Source: CAYOZN01 sp964408455
GTDB lineage: Bacteria; Planctomycetota; Phycisphaerae; UBA1845; UTPLA1
Length of the DNA: 6,176 nucleotides
Direction: 5' to 3'
Assembly (NCBI GenBank): GCA_964408455.1
Contig: CAYOZN010000058.1
Coordinates: 1-6,176, forward strand
Of this stretch, positions 1-6,176 are shown one piece after another. A program made the translations under genes and the position numbers. Every line of letters starts with the position of its first letter. The first letter of the stretch is position 1. The notes under the pieces are model-generated. The model saw nothing but the letters and a program-made list of their open reading frames with translations, ran no database searches and was not told where the DNA came from.

Positions 1-2
1 GC

Positions 3-122
3 CCCGTCGGTTTTGCGCGGCCTGTGTTGATGGTCAACTGCGAAGCGACGATCGCGCTTTCCCTGATCGCCAGCGCGGACCATGTGGCGTGCGCAAGTCG
101 GGCGATTCGGAGCCCGTTGCCG

Positions 123-140
<18 letters not shown>
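3..140 (+). CDS. Possible 3' end of a LysR-type regulator (partial)
   Basis: The frame is open from the left window edge to a TGA at 138-140 and encodes about 45 residues. Its middle part (VNCEATIALSLIASADHVA, from position 33) resembles the stretch of LysR effector-binding domains in which a conserved Cys/Glu segment leads into an alanine- and leucine-rich helix followed by a strand. G and C predominate at third codon positions, as in the real genes here. Against it, LysR proteins usually continue for roughly 40-60 residues after this segment, whereas this frame stops after about 24, and a second plus-strand frame (2-139) is also open. The end overlaps the 3' end of the convergent aspS by 18 bp. 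It may be a truncated gene or a chance frame; the family call is from memory of the motif. Confidence 0.25.
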
Positions 141-1982
<1,842 letters not shown>

Positions 1983-1987
1983 GAGTG

Positions 1988-1993
1988 CTCCTT
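1988..1993 (-). promoter_or_regulatory. Shine-Dalgarno site of aspS
   Basis: The minus strand reads AAGGAG, then CACTC, then GTG. This near-perfect ribosome-binding site with 5-nt spacing fixes the aspS start at the GTG at 1982. Confidence 0.8.
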
Positions 1994-2033
1994 GTTGTTT
2001 ACTTCATCCGGCGTCCTGCCGGTGCACTCGGAA

Positions 2034-2062
2034 ATTCTCAGGGAGGGGAGAGATGGGTTCAA
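2034..2062 (-). promoter_or_regulatory. Candidate sigma-70-type promoter of aspS
   Basis: On the minus strand TTGAAC (2057-2062) and GAGAAT (2034-2039) are separated by 17 bp. They match the -35 consensus at 5 of 6 positions and the -10 at 4 of 6. Transcription would begin near 2027, giving a leader of about 45 nt. It was found by eye; the spacing is ideal but the -10 is imperfect. Confidence 0.35.
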
Positions 2063-2113
2063 GTCCGGCGGCGGGCGGCGAGATTCGGCCGTTTCATTGG
2101 AAACGGCGTTCGT

Positions 2114-2142
2114 TTGAACCGCGACGCAGCGCGAGGTACGCT
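2114..2142 (+). promoter_or_regulatory. Candidate promoter of the antitoxin-like/Imm21 genes
   Basis: TTGAAC (2114-2119) and TACGCT (2137-2142) are 17 bp apart. The -35 is good and the -10 is poor (3 of 6). If used, transcription would start at about 2149, on the ATG of the downstream gene, so the mRNA would be leaderless or nearly so. This fits the lack of a well-spaced Shine-Dalgarno site: the nearest GAGG lies 12 nt upstream of the ATG. Confidence 0.25.
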
Positions 2143-2148
2143 TATGGC

Positions 2149-2430
2149 ATGACCATTCGAGTTCGAATCATGGAAGCTATGAAGGGCCTGCCGGATGATG
2201 CATCGTATGAGGATGCGATGGAACGATTGCTTCTGCTGGCCAAGATTGAACGCGGCATGAAGCAGGCGGACGCCGGACAGACTATCTCGCATGCCGAAGT
2301 GAAACAATGGATGGCAAAGCGTCTCGGCCGAGCCCGTCGGCCGCGGCTGGCCGAGATCATGGCCGGTTACAGGAAGTGCCATCGCCATGGCGAGTGGAAG
2401 CTCGGCGAGGGTGGAGGAGTGGAAATCTGA
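2149..2430 (+). CDS. Small antitoxin-like protein with extended basic tail
   Basis: This 93-residue cytoplasmic protein resembles, from memory, a family of small proteins often encoded next to ParE/RelE-type toxins. That family opens with a short helix and a segment like LPDDASYEDAMERLLLLAKIERG (residues 14-36), followed by ADAGQTISHAEVKQWMAKRL (40-59). Most members end about here, whereas this one continues for 34 residues with an Arg-rich stretch (GRARRPRL, 60-67) and a Gly-rich end. The ATG at 2149 was chosen because the family-like region begins at once; the same frame is open back to an ATG at 2053, but that upstream part has no such character. No toxin gene follows in any frame, and the next gene is an Imm21 protein. 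It could be an orphan antitoxin, a decayed module, or a regulator. The role is inferred. Confidence 0.6.
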   Translation: MTIRVRIMEAMKGLPDDASYEDAMERLLLLAKIERGMKQADAGQTISHAEVKQWMAKRLGRARRPRLAEIMAGYRKCHRHGEWKLGEGGGVEI

Positions 2431-2537
2431 TTGTCCTGGAGGGCTCACCGACCGCTTCATGCCCTGCGACTGTTTCAACGGATGCAATCCGGCGAACGAG
2501 TCTACTGGCGAATCCCGATTACTGGGTACGAGTGTTC

Positions 2538-3071
2538 ATGAATTACGTCGGAGCCAAGACCTGGATCTATAGCAACGGTGGACCTCTGATACTCCTCCCT
2601 CGATCTCACATGGCCAGTTGGCTCGGAACCGATTGCAATGCTGAAGATGCTCCGGACTTCAAGTCCGATTATGAAAGGGCCTGCGAGATCGATGAACTGC
2701 TGGCTATTCTGCAAATCGGCGAAGTTGAAGGGCTCATTCTCGGCGATGAACCATTACAGACAACGTGGATTCCGTTCGCTGACGAGACCGGAGGAACCTT
2801 CGTTCGCTGGGACTTCGCAAGCGACGAGGCTTCCGCCCTGCATGCCGCCTGCAAGGCGCCCGATGCACAATTCACACCGGAGAAGTTCGAACTCACGGTC
2901 GTCGAACATTCGCTATGCCTGTTCGATTCAGGGTGTGCCGGATGCCGCGTTGTGGACGACGAGTGCCTGCATATCTCTCTCACGCCTGGTCGCTACGGAA
3001 TCCAGACCGTGATTCACGAGCCCGACCGCGAAACGCGCCTTTGGCTTCACCGGCTGACGATGCGCGTGTAA
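2538..3071 (+). CDS. Imm21 family immunity protein
   Basis: The 177-residue product matches the Imm21 family, predicted cytoplasmic immunity proteins of polymorphic toxin systems that protect a cell from a toxin domain made by itself or its kin. The recognised landmarks run in order: W9 followed by SNGGPLILLP (12-21), DYERACEID (44-52), GLILGDEPLQTTW (65-77), VRWDFA (89-94), LCLFDSGCAG (126-135), LTPGRYGIQT (148-157) and the C-terminal LWLHRL (168-173). Length is normal and there is no signal peptide. The frame is open upstream to an ATG at 2307, but the family-like sequence starts near the ATG at 2538, which has no strong Shine-Dalgarno sequence. That ATG overlaps the TGA (2539-2541) of a short open frame, so coupled translation is possible. 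No polymorphic toxin is encoded nearby, so it appears to be an orphan. The target toxin is unknown. Confidence 0.82.
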   Translation: MNYVGAKTWIYSNGGPLILLPRSHMASWLGTDCNAEDAPDFKSDYERACEIDELLAILQIGEVEGLILGDEPLQTTWIPFADETGGTFVRWDFASDEASALHAACKAPDAQFTPEKFELTVVEHSLCLFDSGCAGCRVVDDECLHISLTPGRYGIQTVIHEPDRETRLWLHRLTMRV

Positions 3072-3134
3072 ACAAGTTCATTAACCCGCAGCGTGGGAAA
3101 TCGAGGAGAGTCGGATGCACGGGAGCCTCGCAGG

Positions 3135-3347
3135 CTAGGCTGCGGCCTCGCCGCCTCTCAGGATGTCCTCAATTTGCGCACGTCCCTCCTTAACGGCATT
3201 GCAGGCGCGGAGGATATGTAATTCGCGAAGCATCGCGTCGTTTGGATAATCGGAAGCGAACAGTTGCTCAAGGGCGCGAAGCTGAGCGTCGGTGATCGAT
3301 GCCGAACGCGCGACTGACTCATATTCAAAGTGCACGGACGTTGGCAT
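3135..3347 (-). CDS. Putative antitoxin partner of the PIN toxin
   Basis: This 70-residue protein is probably the antitoxin of the PIN-domain gene just upstream. It starts with ATG 7 nt after the toxin stop codon, and its GAGG ribosome-binding site overlaps that stop (TGAGG), which points to coupled translation. The sequence is mostly helical in character, with a central block (LFASDYPNDAMLRELHILRA, residues 29-48) and a C-terminal helix (VKEGRAQIEDILR, 52-64). Short proteins with a similar P-N/E-D-x-M-L-x-E-L-H-x-L-R-A block occur beside PIN genes in my recollection, but no named DNA-binding domain is evident. The gene converges on Imm21, 63 bp away. In most VapBC modules the antitoxin comes first, so the order is reversed here. 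Function is inferred mainly from context. Confidence 0.62.
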   Translation of the reverse strand: MPTSVHFEYESVARSASITDAQLRALEQLFASDYPNDAMLRELHILRACNAVKEGRAQIEDILRGGEAAA

Positions 3348-3354
3348 AGAGACC

Positions 3355-3837
3355 TCATGCCTCTGGCGGGGCGACTATCTGAATGGTAGGCAATCCAAGC
3401 GACAGGTTCAATGCTTGAATAGCCGCTCTCCGCCGCTGGTTCACCAGGTGGCGGAAGTTCCACGAAACGAGCAGGTCTTGCCGCGACAGAACGGCAATGG
3501 CAACGTGCAACGCATCTTCCGGCACGCTGGCCGGGAAAATCCGTGCATTCATGTAATGGCGGGAAAGCTTTTCAGCCTCCGGCGTAATCGGAAGAACGTT
3601 GAGATCATTCAGTAATACCTTCATTTCGTCGCGTCGACCGGCTTCGCGAGTTTGCTGGATCTCTCGTCGCGTCAGTTCGGATGTTGAAGTTTCAAAGTCT
3701 TGCAGGCGTGCAAAAAAATCCCGAGTCAGCATCTGTCGGTCGGGCGCGGAAGTATCGCCGAGCGCGCTGAGTACGGAAGTATCGAGATAGACTCGCAGTT
3801 TGACTGGAAACTCGCCCACTTTTCCTCTACCATTCAT
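3355..3837 (-). CDS. PIN-domain (VapC-like) toxin ribonuclease
   Basis: This is a single-domain PIN protein of 160 residues, normal for the family. Such proteins are metal-dependent RNases that act as toxins of type II toxin-antitoxin systems and cut tRNA, rRNA or mRNA. The first acidic residue is in RVYLDTSVLSALGD (Asp19), the second in the STSELTRREI segment (Glu54 or Glu59), the third in VPEDALHVAIAVL (Asp108), followed by the typical LLVSWNFRHLVN (122-133). All acidic positions needed for metal binding appear present, so it is probably active. The start taken here is the ATG at 3837, which overlaps the TGA of the upstream glycosidase gene in an ATGA. A GTG at 3819, preceded by AGAGGA, is a good alternative and would give 154 residues. 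The putative antitoxin follows after 7 nt. The RNA target cannot be told from sequence. Confidence 0.85.
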   Translation of the reverse strand: MNGRGKVGEFPVKLRVYLDTSVLSALGDTSAPDRQMLTRDFFARLQDFETSTSELTRREIQQTREAGRRDEMKVLLNDLNVLPITPEAEKLSRHYMNARIFPASVPEDALHVAIAVLSRQDLLVSWNFRHLVNQRRRAAIQALNLSLGLPTIQIVAPPEA

Positions 3838-5012
3838 CCGGCCGGTTTCGTCGTCGTCGCCTCCGCCGCCTTCACCTCGCTCTGCGTCTTCTCCCGCTCG
3901 TTCGCAAACCACAGCCGCAGGATCGTCTCCGCCAGCTTGCCGCGCGGCGTGTAGTTATAATCGTCCTTGCCGCCCCGGCACGTCGTCCACTCCCAGAAGA
4001 TGATGCCGCCCACGCCCGGCACGTCCGTCCAGTTCCTCAGGAACGACTGGTATAAAATCGCCTGTTCGCGATGCCCCTCCTCGGTTGCCTTGGGATTGGC
4101 ATAGTAATTCCAGCCTTCGTGCGCAGCGCCTTCCTGGCTGCACCAGCCCACCTCGGTGAAGATGATCGGCTTCTGCACTTCGCGCTGAAATGCCAGAATA
4201 TTTTTCTTGATGCGCTCCCAGTTCTCGTCAATCTCATCGATCTTCGGCCGCGACTTCTTCGCCAGCTCGTAGTACGACGTCATGCCGACGTAATCGAGCT
4301 CCGGCCAGAAGCCGATCTTGCTGGTCTGGTAGTGATCCCAGTTCGCCGAATAGCCCAACTTTCCGCGATAGCGGCTACGCACGTCGGCGATGACTTCGCG
4401 CCAACGCCCGGTGTACGACTCGGTCTTGATCAGCTCCGAGCCGACCATGAACATTTCGACGCCGTGTTGCTCTGCAATATCCGCGTAGCGGCCGACGAAC
4501 ATCCGGTACCGGCGAAACCACTCATCCCAGTTATGGCCGGGCGGTACAATCTTGCCGCGCCACTCCCCGTTGCGCGGCTGCTTGAGCAGCACGACCGGCA
4601 TCAGGATGCGGCGAAGCCCGTGCATTGCCGCCAGATCAAGCAACTGTCCCAGCCCATCGGGATGCGCCGAACGCTCTTCGTCGATGTGCAGATCGAGGCT
4701 CCCCGCATGCGTTTGCCATCCGTGGACCACGAACAGCACCGTATCGGCGCCCAGCTCCGCCACTTCCGGAATCAGGCGATGATATTCCTCGAAAATATTC
4801 ATGCCGCCATGAAGCTGAATCGCCAGCCCGTTGAGGCGAGAAGAGATTGGCAGGCGAACCGGTGAACCCGGCGCGCTGGAGTTCGCCGAAGCGAAGTCGT
4901 GCCTGTGGGCCTCGGTCGAGCTGCGCATGGGCGGCTTGTCGCGCGCGGCGAGCTGCGACCCGGCCAGGAGGGCCCCGAGAATGACGATGATGCGTCCCGA
5001 ATGCTGCAACAC
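3834..5012 (-). CDS. Secreted GH113-like TIM-barrel glycoside hydrolase
   Basis: The product resembles glycoside hydrolase family 113 (clan GH-A, known for endo-beta-mannanases), which cleaves beta-linked polysaccharides with retention of configuration. From the GTG at 5012 it has 392 residues: a Sec-type signal (IIVILGALLAGSQLAA after a short basic n-region), a Ser/Thr/Ala-rich linker, and one barrel from LNGLAIQLHGG (4830 down) to YTPRGKLAE (near 3930). The likely acid/base Glu is in MVGSEL (codon 4436-4434) and the likely nucleophile Glu in IIFTEVGW (codon 4154-4152). Other landmarks are YSANWDHYQ, LDYVGMTSYYEL and IIFWEW. The frame extends to a GTG at 5069, but that start would lie about 10 nt from the predicted transcription start and would put acidic residues before the signal. 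Its stop overlaps the PIN toxin start. The true substrate is uncertain; mannan is only the family precedent. Confidence 0.82.
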   Translation of the reverse strand: MLQHSGRIIVILGALLAGSQLAARDKPPMRSSTEAHRHDFASANSSAPGSPVRLPISSRLNGLAIQLHGGMNIFEEYHRLIPEVAELGADTVLFVVHGWQTHAGSLDLHIDEERSAHPDGLGQLLDLAAMHGLRRILMPVVLLKQPRNGEWRGKIVPPGHNWDEWFRRYRMFVGRYADIAEQHGVEMFMVGSELIKTESYTGRWREVIADVRSRYRGKLGYSANWDHYQTSKIGFWPELDYVGMTSYYELAKKSRPKIDEIDENWERIKKNILAFQREVQKPIIFTEVGWCSQEGAAHEGWNYYANPKATEEGHREQAILYQSFLRNWTDVPGVGGIIFWEWTTCRGGKDDYNYTPRGKLAETILRLWFANEREKTQSEVKAAEATTTKPAG

Positions 5013-5084
5013 GGAAATCTGGTCCACCGGCCCTGCCGCCGTGCCGACGGCAGTAACCACCTCCAGCACACTATCTTACCGGTT

Positions 5085-5113
5085 GTTGTAGTCGCAACCC
5101 GCGTGATTCTCAA
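5085..5113 (-). promoter_or_regulatory. Candidate sigma-70-type promoter of the glycosidase operon
   Basis: The minus strand has TTGAGA (5108-5113), a 17-bp spacer and TACAAC (5085-5090). They match the -35 consensus at 5 of 6 positions and the -10 at 4 of 6. Transcription would start near 5078 and leave a leader of about 65 nt before the GTG at 5012. It lies in the short gap between two divergent genes, so the same region may also drive the gene starting at 5194, for which no clear promoter was seen. Confidence 0.4.
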
Positions 5114-5193
5114 CGCAGCGGCCGCGACGGGCGTACTCCTCGAACCGCGATTCGGGCTGCAACCGCCCGGCCCGGCCGCCCGATACAGGTGTT

Positions 5194-5937
5194 ATGGCTA
5201 CTCGACCGCTTCTCCGCTCGTTCGGCATGTGCGCAATCCTTGCCGTCTGGCCTTCGCACGGTTGCGACGCACCGCCCCAGCCGCCGGCACCCGCGGCTCC
5301 GGCTTCCGCTACGCCGGCCCCACAAGTTGTTCAGCCGCAGGTAAACGCGCAGGAACAGGGCATCACGCCGTCGGTCGGGGCTCGCCTGCTGGGCGAGTAC
5401 CACCGCCGACGCGACTACGACCGGCTGTCGGCGCTGATACACGAGGATCATCGCGCCGCGACGCTGTCTTTCCTTCGCGCGGTCGACGCGGTGATCGACG
5501 CCAACGCCCGCATGCGAGAAGTCGCCATTGCCCGGTTCGGCCGCGTGCTGGCAGACTCGTGGAACCTGTCCGCCATCGAAAACAACCTCGGCGTGTTTTC
5601 GGCGGACACGCAGATCCTGACGCAGCGTTTTCGCGGGGATGAGGCCGAAGTCACGCTTCAGGAAGGCGAGCAGGTGCCGCTGGTACGCGCCCGCTTCCTG
5701 CGGGTCGGCGGCGACTGGAAGTTCGTACCCGACGCCGTGTCTGCCGACATCGAACCCACGCTCCTGCGGCTCGGTGGCGAGCTTCGCGGGATCGCCAGCC
5801 GGCTCAACGCCGGAGCCGATTACATCGAATACCTGAAGGCATTTCCCGAGCGGATTGCGCCGCTGATCGACTGCGTTGCCCCGTCCGAAGAGACCATTCA
5901 GTCGGCGACGGTCGATGCCGACAGCGTTTCGCCCTGA
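5194..5937 (+). CDS. Exported, lipoprotein-like protein of unknown function
   Basis: I do not recognise the family. The 247-residue product starts at an ATG preceded by AGGTG four bases upstream. Its N-terminus has basic residues (Arg4, Arg8), a short hydrophobic stretch (MCAILAVW, 12-19) and Cys24 in PSHGC, which could be a lipidation site, although the lipobox is poor (Ser-His-Gly before Cys). A Pro/Ala-rich linker follows (about 26-50), typical of a tether to a membrane. The folded part is helix-rich (55-110). The segment from about 125 to 180 alternates strand-like stretches and includes VPLVRARFLRVGGDWKFVPDAV, reminiscent of the end of NTF2-like domains; this is only a hint. A helical C-terminal part follows. 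It is divergent from the glycosidase gene, so a shared role at the cell envelope is possible. The TGA is also the first bases of the repeat region. Confidence 0.7.
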   Translation: MATRPLLRSFGMCAILAVWPSHGCDAPPQPPAPAAPASATPAPQVVQPQVNAQEQGITPSVGARLLGEYHRRRDYDRLSALIHEDHRAATLSFLRAVDAVIDANARMREVAIARFGRVLADSWNLSAIENNLGVFSADTQILTQRFRGDEAEVTLQEGEQVPLVRARFLRVGGDWKFVPDAVSADIEPTLLRLGGELRGIASRLNAGADYIEYLKAFPERIAPLIDCVAPSEETIQSATVDADSVSP

Positions 5938-6055
5938 ATGGCACCCGTGTATTGAACGACACCCGCGAAATGAACGACACCGGCGAAATGAACGACACCC
6001 GCGAAATGAACAACACCCGCGAAATGAACAACACCCGCGAAACTGAACGGCCCGC
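5935..6055. repeat. 18-bp tandem repeat array
   Basis: Five contiguous units of TGAACGACACCCGCGAAA occupy 5953-6042. Units 1 and 3 are identical, unit 2 has one change (ACCGGC), and units 4 and 5 share AACAAC in place of AACGAC. A degenerate unit (5935-5952) begins exactly at the stop codon of the preceding gene, and a truncated unit (TGAACGGCCCGC, 6044-6055) ends the array after one inserted base. There are no spacers between units. In the plus direction one frame reads a hexapeptide repeat MNDTRE or MNNTRE (ATG at 5970, stop at 6117-6119), but it lacks a ribosome-binding site and is probably not translated. Confidence 0.9.
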
Positions 6056-6069
6056 AAGAATAAACGGAG

Positions 6070-6088
6070 CCCCGGGCTGTGCCCGGGG
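6070..6088. repeat. Perfect GC-rich hairpin between repeat blocks
   Basis: Arms CCCCGGGC (6070-6077) and GCCCGGGG (6081-6088) pair perfectly across a TGT loop. No T-run follows on either strand, so a classical intrinsic terminator is not supported, although it could slow or stop transcription from the gene ending at 5937. The 3-nt loop and very GC-rich arms resemble the palindrome inside aspS in design but not in sequence. Confidence 0.65.
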
Positions 6089-6116
6089 TCCCGCGCAACT
6101 ATCCTCACACTCGCTG

Positions 6117-6176
6117 TGAACGATGCCCCGCGCGAATTGCGCGATATGATCGACTCCCGCGAAACGAACGGCCCGC
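6117..6176. repeat. Second, degenerate block of the 18-bp repeat
   Basis: TGATCGACTCCCGCGAAA (6147-6164) matches the 18-bp unit with two changes and is followed by CGAACGGCCCGC (6165-6176), nearly the same end as in the first array. A further diverged copy with extra bases occupies 6117-6136. A small inverted repeat (CGCGC at 6129-6133, GCGCG at 6139-6143) lies between them. The block runs into the window edge and may continue beyond it. Confidence 0.65.

Noticed and set aside
1..83. Minus-strand frame from an ATG at 83 to the window edge
   Set aside because: Twenty-seven open codons rich in Arg, Asp and Gln, with no ribosome site; too little to support a gene.
99..116. Hairpin downstream of aspS as a terminator
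   Set aside because: The arms CGGGC and GCCCG give only 5 bp around an 8-nt loop, and no T-run follows on the minus strand.
1983..2148. tRNA, T-box or riboswitch upstream of aspS
   Set aside because: No T-box core motif, tRNA cloverleaf or known riboswitch pattern could be seen in the leader region.
3129..3144. Hairpin between the convergent Imm21 and antitoxin genes as a terminator
   Set aside because: Only 5 bp pair (CGCAG/CTGCG) and no T-run follows; part of it lies inside the antitoxin gene.
4071..4865. 264-residue open frame on the plus strand
   Set aside because: It lies wholly antisense to the GH113-like gene, which has a signal peptide and catalytic motifs. No family resemblance was seen in the antisense product.
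5110..6108. 332-residue open frame on the minus strand
   Set aside because: It is antisense to the exported-protein gene and reads through the tandem array, giving a Cys/Arg/Phe repeat. It has no ribosome site or recognisable domain.
5970..6119. Small frame encoding a MNDTRE hexapeptide repeat
   Set aside because: It has no Shine-Dalgarno sequence, and the peptide repeat follows simply from an 18-bp DNA unit. Kept only as a note under the repeat.
5935..6176. CRISPR array
   Set aside because: Units are 18 bp and directly contiguous, with no unique spacers, and no cas gene is present.

Overview
This is a GC-rich bacterial window of about 6.2 kb with compact gene spacing and several GTG starts. 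It holds one housekeeping gene, a short cluster of toxin-antitoxin-like and immunity-like genes, and a pair of divergently transcribed exported proteins. No marker fixes the taxon. High GC, a secreted GH113-like glycosidase, orphan antitoxin and immunity genes, and GC-rich palindromes in and between genes would suit a free-living bacterium such as a member of Planctomycetota, but this is a weak inference.

Region 1 (1-2062): aspS, a full-length bacterial-type aspartyl-tRNA synthetase, lies on the minus strand with a GTG start, a strong Shine-Dalgarno sequence and a plausible promoter. A perfect 9-bp-arm palindrome (509-529) sits inside its reading frame and adds a Ser/Pro/Gly-rich insert to the C-terminal part of the catalytic domain. 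At the left edge a short plus-strand frame, which may be the end of a LysR-type regulator, converges on aspS and overlaps its 3' end.

Region 2 (2114-3071, plus strand): a small antitoxin-like protein with an unusual basic C-terminal tail is followed by a clear Imm21-family immunity protein. No toxin is visible for either.

Region 3 (3135-5113, minus strand): three tightly packed genes read as one operon. They are a secreted GH113-like TIM-barrel glycosidase, a PIN-domain (VapC-like) toxin whose ATG overlaps the glycosidase stop codon (ATGA), and a 70-residue putative antitoxin 7 nt downstream. The toxin-first order and the coupling to a glycosidase gene are unusual.

Region 4 (5194-6176): a divergent, exported, lipoprotein-like protein of unknown function is followed directly by an 18-bp tandem repeat array. 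After it come a perfect GC-rich hairpin and a second, degenerate repeat block that runs to the window edge.

The most notable points are the in-frame palindromic element in an essential tRNA synthetase gene, the orphan Imm21 and antitoxin pair, the reversed PIN module joined to the glycosidase gene, and the repeat-hairpin-repeat structure at the right end.
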